64,000 nucleotides of DNA from JBHJHP01 sp042219825 (GTDB lineage: Bacteria; Bacteroidota; Bacteroidia; Bacteroidales; UBA5342): contig NZ_JBHJHQ010000002.1 in NCBI RefSeq assembly GCF_042219825.1, forward strand, positions 248,001 through 312,000, read 5' to 3'. Shown here in pieces: positions 53,420 to 61,960 of this stretch (the first letter of the stretch is position 1; each line of letters begins with the position of its first letter). Below the pieces are notes generated by a model. The model saw nothing but the letters and a program-made list of their open reading frames with translations. It ran no database searches and was not told where the DNA came from. The position numbers were made by a program, and so were the translations under genes.

Positions 53420-54529
53420 TTATGGATGTATAATTTCAATGCCTTTTAAATTTTCCAGCTGTGCTATAAAACCCCATCCGAACTTTTTTTCCGAAATTTC
53501 CAGGATCAACTCATTTTTACCTGCTTGTAATGGAAGTTCTGTCATTTGATGCTTATCCAGTACATAGCCTCTGTCTTCAAATTTGTCGGATTCATGAAAG
53601 CTATTATCACCCGTAAAAAGGCTGTTGTTATTCAGGTAAATTTTTATTTTATCACTATAGCCAACATATAATTTCTTTTTTTGTGGCTTTTTTGAATTGA
53701 TAATCACTTTTGCCAGTACCGTGTTTTTTGATTTTGAAAAAGTAAAATGCCTGTTAAGGTTCATCAAATAGTTTTCTTCGGTATTTATTTTGTGCCATTT
53801 ACTTACAATGCTATCATTTAAGAATGGTTTTTCAAGGTTGAAATCATAATTGTTATAGGGTTCAGAAATCAACCAACCTGAAATGTATGCTTTGTTTGAA
53901 GGAGGTGTTGGTTCGGGCTTTAATGATAAAACCGTATCAGATTTTGTCACCTTAAGATTGGCAAAATAAGCAGGATGATAACTGAAAACGCCAATAGAAC
54001 CTGATGAATAATCATGTTTTAATTTCACGGACAATACCTGTTTGGGATGATTGTTGAGATAGACTTTTGCAGAATCACCTATAACCTGGATTTTTACATG
54101 GAACCATTCTCTAACAGGAATATTTGCTACGGCCTGATATGCTGTACCATTATAGAGTTGCCACGTTGCGGACCCGTTAAAAATCGGATCATATTGTACA
54201 GCGTCCCATTTCCCGCTGGTATGAGGTTGGAAATAAATGTTTTCAAAATTAGTCAAAGATGTGATCCTGAACACAAGCCCCAAATATGCTTTGTTTGATG
54301 GTGAATATAAATCGCACTCAATAGTTCCATTTTGAAAATCGAAACCATCCAGATATCCAATTCCGGTTCCTTTGGGAATATATGTTGTCAATATTGAATC
54401 GAACTCTGTTATTTCTGAGCCAAAAGTCTTCCAGTCCTTGGATGTAAAATTGATACAACTCGTTTTCTTTTGTGCAAGACAAATGCCTGAAAATAATGCA
54501 AAAAGTAAAATTAGTTTTGTTTTTTTCAT
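53420..54529 (-). CDS. Exported lectin-like (DUF1080/LamG-type) protein
   Basis: 369 residues with a signal peptide (about 1-19, CLAQ). Residues about 45-195 form a concanavalin-like sandwich: GIGYLDGFDFQNGTIECDLYSPSNKAYLGLVFRI and WFHVKIQVIGDSAKVYLNN with SGSIGVFSYHPAYFANLKV. The last ~160 residues are another beta-sandwich (LPLQAGKNELILEISEKKFGWGF) like carbohydrate-binding or jelly-roll modules. Probably periplasmic or surface carbohydrate-related; no enzyme residues seen. Confidence 0.75.
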   Translation of the reverse strand: MKKTKLILLFALFSGICLAQKKTSCINFTSKDWKTFGSEITEFDSILTTYIPKGTGIGYLDGFDFQNGTIECDLYSPSNKAYLGLVFRITSLTNFENIYFQPHTSGKWDAVQYDPIFNGSATWQLYNGTAYQAVANIPVREWFHVKIQVIGDSAKVYLNNHPKQVLSVKLKHDYSSGSIGVFSYHPAYFANLKVTKSDTVLSLKPEPTPPSNKAYISGWLISEPYNNYDFNLEKPFLNDSIVSKWHKINTEENYLMNLNRHFTFSKSKNTVLAKVIINSKKPQKKKLYVGYSDKIKIYLNNNSLFTGDNSFHESDKFEDRGYVLDKHQMTELPLQAGKNELILEISEKKFGWGFIAQLENLKGIEIIHP

Positions 54530-54572
54530 CTTTCGGTTATGTTTAATAATGGTTGTGTCGTTTTTCAGTATT

Positions 54573-54648
54573 GTGCCTAACTGTATGATTTAGAATTTCT
54601 TGTAGGTCTACTAAAGCAGTCATGTTTTATATAACCCTTTGTTGGTCG
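54573..54648. repeat. Short attC-like spacer G
   Basis: Starts GTGCCTAACTGTATG, ends TATAACCCTTTGTTGGTCG. Only 76 bases; assigned by its ends and by position between two accessory genes. Confidence 0.35.
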
Positions 54649-54667
54649 TTTGTGATTGTTGCATTAA

Positions 54668-55213
54668 TTAAGGCATCTCAATTTTATATTTACAGCTTTT
54701 ATCTCCTCTTCTAACAGAAGAAATTACTGTAGCTGTTACAGGACCTCCGGTTACATAAGAGAACATTTTTTCGGCGAATCCTTCAGAACAATAACAGATT
54801 GCCGAAGTGTTCAATCCTTTTTTGTGCTCTAAAACCGGACAAACACAATTCGCTTTATTTTCATCTGCTATTAATACTTTTGCGGTCTTGTTATAGTCAA
54901 TCTTCCATCCCCAGGCGCTTTCAATATATGTATTAAACTTATCCAAATCGCCAACATAATCTGCCAGTAATGCATCCATGTTTAAATTATTGTAATGCAC
55001 TATGGATGATTTTTTAATAATACTTCTTAAAATATCCTCTCCCAGTTCCTGATTTAAGTTGGAAAGCAAATCAGATAGCCAATCCTGATTAAGTTGTTTA
55101 TTGTTATCCTCAGTTGGTGATGTATTGCTGGTTGCTAAATCGGAAATGCTACTAAATCCGCAAAAACAAACGCCTGCGAAACACGCTTGTTTAAAGAAAT
55201 TTTTTCTATCCAT
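54668..55213 (-). CDS. Cysteine-rich exported protein, unknown function
   Basis: 181 residues from ATG 55213 (55222 is an alternative). The N-terminus MDRKNFFKQACFAGVCFCGFSS looks like a Tat- or lipoprotein-type signal. The C-terminal half has conserved-looking Cys motifs (CVCPVLEHKKGLNTSAICYCSEG, SCKYKIEMP) that recall DUF6144-like proteins, from memory only. Such Cys patterns could bind metal. No neighbour gives a clue. Confidence 0.65.
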   Translation of the reverse strand: MDRKNFFKQACFAGVCFCGFSSISDLATSNTSPTEDNNKQLNQDWLSDLLSNLNQELGEDILRSIIKKSSIVHYNNLNMDALLADYVGDLDKFNTYIESAWGWKIDYNKTAKVLIADENKANCVCPVLEHKKGLNTSAICYCSEGFAEKMFSYVTGGPVTATVISSVRRGDKSCKYKIEMP

Positions 55214-55222
55214 AATCTTCAT

Positions 55223-55638
55223 TCATACGTATTAAACTACTTTCAGGATGATGCATCATGTGTTGGAGCACATGGTTTACAATGTCAGGCACTGGCCTTT
55301 TTCTTAAGGTTATAAATATACAAAAATACCATTCACTTACCTGAATGATGTTACTGATATTTCCCTGACTTAAGATTATTCGATATTTCTTTAAATGCGT
55401 CAATTGTGTAACTAACTCCAATTGAAAACCAAATCATCAGGGGATAGATTCGTGTCAGATATTTAGACTTAGTTTTTTTTCATAGCACGATCTCTTCGGT
55501 TTGTGCTCAACAGTAAATTATTTGTTGTGGTAGCAGATTGTAAGTGATTATCTGGGTGCCCATGGACTAATACAATCAGACGGAAATCCGAACTTCGCAT
55601 ACCAATGAAAGCTATGCAATAAAATATGTCAGCATTGG
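55223..55638. other. Gene-free stretch in the accessory region
   Basis: No convincing ORF or RNA gene. Near 55576-55606 a stretch (ACGGAAATCCGAAC ... CATACCAATG) resembles part of the hairpin region at 31681-31710. Weak palindromes only. Confidence 0.35.
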
Positions 55639-57015
55639 TTATTTGTAATCTTTTTCAATCAAGTTGTTTGTGTAGTTGATGATTGCATTATCTGTGTCAG
55701 CAACGATACAATCCGGAATCACGCCTTTGTTATAATCTTGTCCGCCATATTGTATAAATTGTTTGGGTGACACATAAAATGTAATCTTGCTATGAGGTGT
55801 ACTTAAAAACCAAAAGTCTCCGAAGTATGATATTGTGCCTCCTGTTTCTTCTCCAATAATTGTCCCCATTTCCAAATTTTTAAATACTCCTGCAAATGTG
55901 GCAGCAGCACTAAACGTTAAATTATTCGTCAGTAAAAACAGTTTGCCGTCAAAATGTTTGTTGTTGATATCTGGCTTTTGTTCGTTGTGGTCAAGAACGA
56001 CAAAGTCATCGATCCCATACTTGTTTATCCAGTCTGATCTGTCGGGGTATCTTACTTTGTAATGTTCTTTTAATTCAGGGCTGATGCGGACTTTAATCTT
56101 TTTATATTGAGCATAGTTTTTATCTGTCAGGTAATTCATTAAAGAATCTACAACAACGCTGCGTCCTCCTCCGTTATTCCGAATGTCAATTACTAAATTT
56201 TGAATTTTGTATTCCTTTATTTTCATAAAAGCACTATCGGCGAATGCACAAAATCCATTCAAATCACCAAATGATTTTATTTTCAAAACAGCCGTTTCTG
56301 TGCTTTGATTTATTTGCAAATCATAATATGCTTGCTTTGTTTTAGGCATGTGTTTTATGTTTTTCATAAAATCAGTACTCGTAACGCCTGTAACAGTCAA
56401 CTTTTTAATGTTATTTTGATTATCTTTTATTGATAACACGTAGTTATCTTCAAATCCATACAGCATCCAGATTAAGAATCTGAAATTTTGGGCTATTTCC
56501 CGTTGTTTAACTTTTTGTAGGTTTCCCGAAAATAGTGGTTCCATATTTCGAACTATTTCGGTGGCATTTATTCCGTTGATTTCAAGAATCTGTTCTCCAT
56601 TTTGAAACAGGGAGGTGTCGTTTCCGCAAAAAAAGGATACATAAACAGAATCATTGATAATATCCACGAAAAAAGGGAATGATTTTCCGCCTGCAGCTGA
56701 GTATGCTTTACGTTGTTCCATTGGAATAATAATGCCGGTATGCCCATCATTTAACGATGCAAACAAAGGTGCTAAAAGTATATACACCTCATTTTGAGTC
56801 ATACTGTCTTTTACAGAGTTTTCAATTTTTGAAAATTGATTTTTATAAAGACTTAATTTATTCTCATCTAAAAATAAAGGATGAATGTTCGTGAGCTTTT
56901 CATAAGCAAAATTTAAGTCTTGTTTGACTTCTGCCTTTGAATAATAGGCGTACTTAACTTGTCCTAAAACAGGAAAAGAAAGAATGCAAAGAAATAGAAT
57001 TGTTAGTTTTTTCAT
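55639..57015 (-). CDS. S41-family peptidase
   Basis: 458 residues from ATG 57015 (MKKLTILFLCILSFPVLGQ signal peptide); the longer frame to 57060 runs into a repeat. DGHTGIIIP, a PDZ-like region (NGEQILEINGINATEIVRN), VIDIRNNGGGRS and LTNNLTFSAAATFAGVFK (nucleophile Ser candidate) with GEETGG are S41 features. Likely periplasmic. Paralogous in type to 47031-48023 but longer. Confidence 0.88.
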   Translation of the reverse strand: MKKLTILFLCILSFPVLGQVKYAYYSKAEVKQDLNFAYEKLTNIHPLFLDENKLSLYKNQFSKIENSVKDSMTQNEVYILLAPLFASLNDGHTGIIIPMEQRKAYSAAGGKSFPFFVDIINDSVYVSFFCGNDTSLFQNGEQILEINGINATEIVRNMEPLFSGNLQKVKQREIAQNFRFLIWMLYGFEDNYVLSIKDNQNNIKKLTVTGVTSTDFMKNIKHMPKTKQAYYDLQINQSTETAVLKIKSFGDLNGFCAFADSAFMKIKEYKIQNLVIDIRNNGGGRSVVVDSLMNYLTDKNYAQYKKIKVRISPELKEHYKVRYPDRSDWINKYGIDDFVVLDHNEQKPDINNKHFDGKLFLLTNNLTFSAAATFAGVFKNLEMGTIIGEETGGTISYFGDFWFLSTPHSKITFYVSPKQFIQYGGQDYNKGVIPDCIVADTDNAIINYTNNLIEKDYK

Positions 57016-57079
57016 ATTTGCTGCGCTGTGTTGTGATGCTTTATTTAAAAGTACTGACATGCAGTATGACTGCGTATTA
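57016..57079. repeat. attC-like spacer I' (partial copy of I)
   Basis: Bases 57041-57079 match 58368-58406 at 38 of 39 positions, including GCAGTATGACTGCGTATTA. The TAA stop of the transporter gene lies inside its right end. The left half of spacer I is missing. Confidence 0.7.
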
Positions 57080-58237
57080 TGTACAGATGGTTTTAATATT
57101 ATTTCTTTTCAGAATCGCTACAATTCCTAACATAATCAAAATAATTATTGGAATTAGTAAATATAATCTATCTAAATCCATTTTGCTAAAAGAAATTGCG
57201 ATCCAAGCAATTAAAGAATAATATAATCCCAAAACAAACCCTTTATATTTAGTTGAAAATTTATATAGGAGTAATATAATTATAGGATAGAATAATGTCT
57301 CAAAAACTACAATCAAGGCTAAAACTGATAATTTGCTGTCCGGTGAAAAGCTAAATTTTGAAAACTCATCAAAATAAATTGAAAGAAATATGAGTGAAAA
57401 TCCAATTGTAGTTAATCCGAGTAGAAGAGCAATACTGTTAAGCTGAATTCTAATTGATTTAATAGCTAATATAACCAAAAGTATAATTGTTACAGGTACT
57501 GAAAAAAAGTTAGTTATATTTTGAAAAGTCAATTCTGAACCTTCAGTCTCAATTGCTAACATAGGACTAATCTTATTAGTCAATACAATTACAATAAAAG
57601 CTAAAACGAAAATTGAGGATAACAATAGAATAGGTTGCTTCGGTTTCAGGTCATTGTCAACAGGTTGATGGTTATTCTTAGGAGAAATAAAATGATATAT
57701 AAGAAAGACAATAAGTATTAATATTGAACTTGAAATTATTGATATCACTAAAGTCTTGTCTGTAAATGAATCGTTTATACCATTTACAATCATTGGTGCG
57801 AGACTTATTAAGAACACCATTTGTACAAAATCTCGGAAAAGTCGTTTAATGTTTCCAGTCTGAGAACTGTTGTCCCCAATAAATACAGTAATGTTTGGTT
57901 TTAATATTGCTATCCCTATTGCAAGAATTACAATTGAAAAAATAAGTAACCAATAATTAAATGATAATATTGGTATTAATGCGTATCCAATAATGGATAA
58001 AATCAAGCCAATCATAAAGACTTTTTTTCTGTCCATTATATCAGAAACAATCCCCATGATTATGGGCAAGGAATAGATTAGGATTTTGAATATGCTATAG
58101 ATGGCTAATGATTTTTCCTCCGAGAAATTGTCTCCTGAAAACAGGTAAAGAATTAGGGAACTATTAAATAAATAGAATGCAAATCTTTCAATAAATGCAA
58201 TAAGCAGAAGAGACCAATTACTTTTAGTTTTACTCAT
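57077..58237 (-). CDS. POT/PTR-like major facilitator transporter
   Basis: 386 residues, about 11-12 membrane segments. The start FIERFAFYLFNSSLILYLFSGDNF resembles the first helix of proton-coupled oligopeptide transporters (ER-F-Y-type motif), and IMGIVSDIMDRKKVFMIGLILSIIGYAL is a classical MFS motif A loop. It is shorter than usual POT proteins (about 450-500). Substrate unknown. Its stop codon overlaps spacer I'. Confidence 0.8.
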   Translation of the reverse strand: MSKTKSNWSLLLIAFIERFAFYLFNSSLILYLFSGDNFSEEKSLAIYSIFKILIYSLPIIMGIVSDIMDRKKVFMIGLILSIIGYALIPILSFNYWLLIFSIVILAIGIAILKPNITVFIGDNSSQTGNIKRLFRDFVQMVFLISLAPMIVNGINDSFTDKTLVISIISSSILILIVFLIYHFISPKNNHQPVDNDLKPKQPILLLSSIFVLAFIVIVLTNKISPMLAIETEGSELTFQNITNFFSVPVTIILLVILAIKSIRIQLNSIALLLGLTTIGFSLIFLSIYFDEFSKFSFSPDSKLSVLALIVVFETLFYPIIILLLYKFSTKYKGFVLGLYYSLIAWIAISFSKMDLDRLYLLIPIIILIMLGIVAILKRNNIKTICT

Positions 58238-58269
58238 ACTATTTTAGTTATAGTGTCTTTTTTATATTT

Positions 58270-58410
58270 GCGCATAACGTTCCCACGGTATGGTGTCGTG
58301 GCAGTTTCTTTCCGACGGGAAAGGAACTGTCAGGACAAAAGAGACATCCCGCGAATGTTGTAATATTTTATTTAAAAGTACTGCCATGCAGTATGACTGC
58401 GTATTAGAGG
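58270..58410. repeat. attC-like palindromic spacer I
   Basis: Starts GCGCATAACGTTCCCACGGTATGG and ends CATGCAGTATGACTGCGTATTAGAGG. A 14-bp internal stem with two G-T pairs (58300-58313 with 58318-58331, loop GACG). Near-identical right end at spacer I'. Confidence 0.6.
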
Positions 58411-58421
58411 TAGTGTTTGTT

Positions 58422-58913
58422 TTAATTCAATTTCAATAACATTATATAATCTTCATCGTTTTCATCAATAATTTCAAATCCAACTTTTTTGTAAAGTTTG
58501 ACTGCATAATTTTCTTTTTGTACGCTTAATGAAGTTTGCTTGTATCCGCATCTTTGTAAGTGATTAATCATCTTGTCCATCAACCTTGTTCCAATACCTT
58601 GATTGCGATATTCCTCAAATAATGAAATTGCAAACTCCGGGGTTTGGTTGTCAACGTTTCCATAGCCTTTTATTTTTCCTGTAATGATCCTGACCCAAAC
58701 GGCTCCAATAATCCGTCCATTTAAGTCTGCAACAAAACAATAATCATCCTTCGACTTTCCAAAGTCATCAATATAGGCATAGACTCGTGGAACTCTTATG
58801 ACATCTCTTGGAACTGGATTATTTTTATCCGGCTGATAAACTGACTCATATAGCATATCCTCGAGTTTATGAATTTCATTTTCTCCGATTTCTCGTATTA
58901 TTATACCATTCAT
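58422..58913 (-). CDS. GNAT-family acetyltransferase 1
   Basis: 163 residues. MNGIIIREIGENEIHKLEDMLYESVYQ, then acetyl-CoA loop EEYRNQGIGTRLMDKMINHL (R/Q-x-x-G-x-G/A) and VQKENYAVKLYKKVGFEII. Substrate unknown. It overlaps the upstream GNAT gene (58910) by four bases, suggesting coupled translation. Confidence 0.9.
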   Translation of the reverse strand: MNGIIIREIGENEIHKLEDMLYESVYQPDKNNPVPRDVIRVPRVYAYIDDFGKSKDDYCFVADLNGRIIGAVWVRIITGKIKGYGNVDNQTPEFAISLFEEYRNQGIGTRLMDKMINHLQRCGYKQTSLSVQKENYAVKLYKKVGFEIIDENDEDYIMLLKLN

Positions 58914-59380
58914 AAATTCTTTTTAAGATAAATCATATCAATAAGTTGTATTTCTCCCTCGAAAATAGGATGGTCATAATTGTCTGTAAAAAAATTCGTT
59001 ACCCGATGTGATATTTCAAACCCACAACTTTCATAAAAGGACAGAATTGCGGGTGTTTCACCAGTTCCCACAAGCATTATTTTATAGTCGTTTTTATAAA
59101 AATCAGAAATGAAATTTATCAATGTTCTACCGTATCCTCTACCTTGATATCTATCGTATGTTGCAATGTTTTTTAACTCACAAGTATCACTATTTATCTG
59201 CACTACAACGCAAACACTTTTTAAATCATCGTCGTATAAAGCAAACAAATCTCCTCTCGTTAAATACCTGTCAATCATATTTTCCTGTTCGTCTGCCAGC
59301 AACAATAAATCAAGGAACTGTTTTTTGTTTTCGGTTATTTTTTCTATTGTCACCAAATCTCTATCGTTTTTTGTATTCAA
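58910..59380 (-). CDS. GNAT-family acetyltransferase 2
   Basis: 156 residues. Acetyl-CoA loop YDRYQGRGYGRTLINFI and GETPAILSFYESCGFEISHRV are clear GNAT marks. The first ~30 residues vary. Substrate unknown; similar small GNATs are sometimes drug or stress acetyltransferases. Its start lies 17 bases from repeat copy C. Confidence 0.9.
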   Translation of the reverse strand: MNTKNDRDLVTIEKITENKKQFLDLLLLADEQENMIDRYLTRGDLFALYDDDLKSVCVVVQINSDTCELKNIATYDRYQGRGYGRTLINFISDFYKNDYKIMLVGTGETPAILSFYESCGFEISHRVTNFFTDNYDHPIFEGEIQLIDMIYLKKNL

Positions 59381-59396
59381 TTGAGGAGTTAAAACC

Positions 59397-59539
59397 TGAT
59401 TTTATCTGCTTTTTTTTAAGTTGTGTAATGATAATTTCATATCGCAGTTTATGTCAGAGTGTATCCAGGAGATACAGGTTCTTCTCATTTTGGTGAGACT
59501 AAAATACATAAAAAAGTAATAGAATAGACGAAAGGGGAG
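59397..59539. repeat. Interspersed 0.2-kb repeat, copy C (short)
   Basis: Matches the 3' portions of copies A and B. Contains GTATC-CAGGA-GATAC (59461-59475) and TTTTGGT-GAG-ACTAAAA. Confidence 0.75.
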
Positions 59540-59614
59540 GGGAGCCATAAATTCTTAAAGGAAGAAATCCTTAATATTACTGACAGGAGCTTACAAGCAG
59601 TTTGAAAATTTATA

Positions 59615-59651
59615 AGTCAAAAAAATGGCGCAGATACCAGTCTGCGCCATT
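59615..59651 (-). terminator. Rho-independent terminator
   Basis: Perfect 11-bp stem AATGGCGCAGA/TCTGCGCCATT (59624-59634, 59641-59651), six-base loop, followed on the minus strand by seven T residues, 22 bases after the lipoprotein stop at 59673. Confidence 0.92.
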
Positions 59652-59672
59652 AATGAATTTTATATTTTAATA

Positions 59673-60821
59673 TTATTGTTGCTTAAAGTAGTTGGCAAGA
59701 AAAGTCGTTACCTGGTTGTATATTGGCTTGGTAAATTCAATAAACAACTGCTGTGGAGCAGGGGGAGGAACCGGTTTTTGTTTGGTCAGTGCCAGTTGTT
59801 TTGCCGATAAGGCTCTTTCATCGCCTGAGAATGAACCCCATTCTGTAGCCCACACATAATCACCCGGGAATTTACGTTGTGCAATCACCTGGTTGTTATA
59901 GGTATCCACAAGAATGACATCCAGAACACCATGTGAACTCAGTTCCCTGTGGAAGGTTGTAAGCTTGGCTTTTACCGTGTTATAGGCATCCAGCTTGGTA
60001 CCATCTTCCAAAGTAACCTGACCAACAACCACACTGTCTTTTGAAACATCTTCCACTTTTTCCTTATCATAAACCTGTCCCATTACAAATTCCTCAAACT
60101 TCATCCGAAGGTATTGATCCGGCTGTGCATCTTCTGCATCCAGTTCCTGTGGCGACATAAACCTGACAAACTCTGTAGTGTAAGATTTTTTAAGATGTTC
60201 CATCACCTGGTTGTAAAAGAATTCAGAACTTACTTCATTGAGTGACCCAGGAACCGGAATCTGCTCCAGTAATACTTTCAGGGTTGCCATGTATTTGGAT
60301 TCATCCAGCTTATCATTCACGTCTTTAAAACCGGGAATAAGTTTATTACATTCCACAAAATGATAATAGGCTTCTTTTGCAGCTTGTCGTGTGCCAATAC
60401 CAAGGGCTGTCATTCCCAGCTGATAGCGTTCTTCGGCACCCAGCTTTTTGGCTTCAGCAATCTCAGAATAATACCGCCTTGGAGTTGGAATTATACTTTT
60501 AGCTGCAGGACAGCGGTCAATTTCATCTGCCAGGTGATTCATCCTGCCGTAATAATCTACAATTTTGCTGTATTTCAGTGGATCCTCGGTTCGCATGGCC
60601 GCATCAATCTGATTTTTATAGAAATCAAGAGCATACGGATAACTTTGTTCCAGAGTCATCCTTGCATTCTTAGAATCAGGCTTGGATCTAAGTCTGTTAA
60701 TAGCCTGTAAGCTTGCACTGTAATAATCGCCATGTTCTAACGCCTTTTTACCGGTTGAACACGAAACCACGATAAGTGTAACAATGAACAGGAATGATAA
60801 ATTAAATGTAAACTTTTTCAT
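59673..60821 (-). CDS. Large putative lipoprotein, unknown family
   Basis: 382 residues. Lipobox VVSC (Cys21), then a helical TPR-like part (ALEHGDYYSASLQAINRLRSK ... GIGTRQAAKEAYYHFVECNKLIPGFKDV) and a beta-rich C-terminal half ending in a Pro-rich stretch (KQKPVPPPAPQQ). No family recognised; the TPR-like part suggests protein interaction at the membrane. It is followed by a strong terminator and preceded by DUF2007 (41 bases). Confidence 0.75.
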   Translation of the reverse strand: MKKFTFNLSFLFIVTLIVVSCSTGKKALEHGDYYSASLQAINRLRSKPDSKNARMTLEQSYPYALDFYKNQIDAAMRTEDPLKYSKIVDYYGRMNHLADEIDRCPAAKSIIPTPRRYYSEIAEAKKLGAEERYQLGMTALGIGTRQAAKEAYYHFVECNKLIPGFKDVNDKLDESKYMATLKVLLEQIPVPGSLNEVSSEFFYNQVMEHLKKSYTTEFVRFMSPQELDAEDAQPDQYLRMKFEEFVMGQVYDKEKVEDVSKDSVVVGQVTLEDGTKLDAYNTVKAKLTTFHRELSSHGVLDVILVDTYNNQVIAQRKFPGDYVWATEWGSFSGDERALSAKQLALTKQKPVPPPAPQQLFIEFTKPIYNQVTTFLANYFKQQ

Positions 60822-60862
60822 AATTATTCTATTTTATTTTCTCTTAACAAAGATGATGCCAA

Positions 60863-61087
60863 CTATTTTTTAAACTCTGCAAGCAGCTTTACAGCATCCT
60901 CAAAATCCTCATCAAGTACGTAGATATCCACTAATCCGGGATTTGCATCCGCAAAACCCGCACGTATACTTTCCTGAAACTGGTCACGAACTAATGTGCT
61001 TATGTTGTTGTCTTCAAGGACCTTTCTTAATTCATCAATTTCAAAAACTGATGCTGAGTGTAATCTTCTGATATCTCTTTTATCCAT
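60863..61087 (-). CDS. DUF2007-type signal-transducing protein
   Basis: 74 residues from ATG 61087 (MDKRDIRRLHSASVFEIDELRKVLEDNNISTLVRDQF). Small ferredoxin-like domain typical of DUF2007, a putative signal-transducing family with unknown ligand. The longer frame to 61117 adds no conserved residues. Probably cotranscribed with the lipoprotein gene. Confidence 0.75.
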   Translation of the reverse strand: MDKRDIRRLHSASVFEIDELRKVLEDNNISTLVRDQFQESIRAGFADANPGLVDIYVLDEDFEDAVKLLAEFKK

Positions 61088-61253
61088 TTTGTTGAATGAT
61101 TTAAATTGCGTCCACAAGATACAAAATGATTTTATATAATGTTAAAAAAATGTTAGGAAATGTTGATGTTTTGGCGTTATTTATAAACAGTCAGGAAAAA
61201 CCCGAAATAAAAATTCATCTTTTCTTAAAAATATAAGTAAATCTTCAATTCCT

Positions 61254-61261
61254 TATCTTTG
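61254..61261 (+). promoter_or_regulatory. -7 box deciding the start of the DUF502 gene
   Basis: TATCTTTG matches TAnnTTTG exactly and overlaps a TTG at 61259 that would otherwise be a possible start; transcription should begin near 61268, so ATG 61283 is the start. Confidence 0.65.
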
Positions 61262-61282
61262 GAAAAAGTAAAATATACGGAT

Positions 61283-61867
61283 ATGAAAAAGCTTGCTGGT
61301 TATTTGGTTCAGGGCGTACTGTTTATAGCACCCCTTGCAATTACAATTTATATTTTGTGGGTTATCTTTACATTCTTTGACGGACTTTTGGAGAGCTTGT
61401 TGACCGATATTGGTTTTTACATTCCGGGACTGGGAATTGTTATTATTGTCATTTTGCTTGTTCTTGTCGGTTTTTTGGGTCAGACCATTATTGCCAGTCC
61501 GGTAAAGATGCTTGCCGGTAAGTTGTTTGAAAAAGTTCCGCTACTGAAGATTATATATTCGGCTTTCAATGACCTGTTGTCGGCATTTGTCGGCAAACAG
61601 AAGAAGTTTAGTAATCCGGTTTTGGTTTTGGTTAATGAAGAGGCTCAACTGGAAAAGGTAGGTTTCTTAACCGAAAAGGATTTGTCGTTGCTCGAAGTTA
61701 AAGACAAGGTGGCGGTTTATTTTCCGCATTCCTATAATTTTTCCGGAGAACTGTTTATTGTTCCGGTAAAGAATGTAAAGCCCTTAAAAGCTAACCCGGC
61801 TCAGGTCATGAAATTTGTGGTGTCTGCCGGTGTTTCCGGTTTTGAAAAGGATGAACAACTGTTGTAA
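61283..61867 (+). CDS. DUF502-family membrane protein
   Basis: 194 residues. Two membrane segments (about 8-30 and 45-65) flank VQGVLFIAPLAITIYILW and GIVIIVILLVLVGFLGQTII, then a soluble tail with LLKIIYSAFNDLLSAFVG, the family block. DUF502 is a conserved inner-membrane family of unknown function. It ends 30 bases before a bidirectional hairpin shared with the GH28 gene. Confidence 0.88.
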   Translation: MKKLAGYLVQGVLFIAPLAITIYILWVIFTFFDGLLESLLTDIGFYIPGLGIVIIVILLVLVGFLGQTIIASPVKMLAGKLFEKVPLLKIIYSAFNDLLSAFVGKQKKFSNPVLVLVNEEAQLEKVGFLTEKDLSLLEVKDKVAVYFPHSYNFSGELFIVPVKNVKPLKANPAQVMKFVVSAGVSGFEKDEQLL

Positions 61868-61897
61868 CCCGATAAATATAATTACTAAAGACAAATT

Positions 61898-61938
61898 CTG
61901 TTTGTTGCTGACACGATGTACATGTCAGTAACAAACAG
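61898..61938. terminator. Bidirectional hairpin between convergent genes
   Basis: 16-bp stem CTGTTTGTTGCTGACA/TGTCAGTAACAAACAG with one G-T pair and a nine-base loop, between DUF502 (stop 61867) and GH28 (stop 61961). Confidence 0.75.
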
Positions 61939-61960
61939 TTATTAAAAGATAATAATCCTT

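Noticed and set aside
55206..55421. 71-residue minus-strand frame before the Cys-rich gene
   Set aside because: Overlaps the start of the Cys-rich gene and has no recognisable domain, signal or ribosome site.
42346..58410. Classical integron with RYYYAAC/GTTRRRY attC sites and intI
   Set aside because: No integrase gene is in the window and the terminal cores deviate from the consensus; only an integron-like array is claimed.
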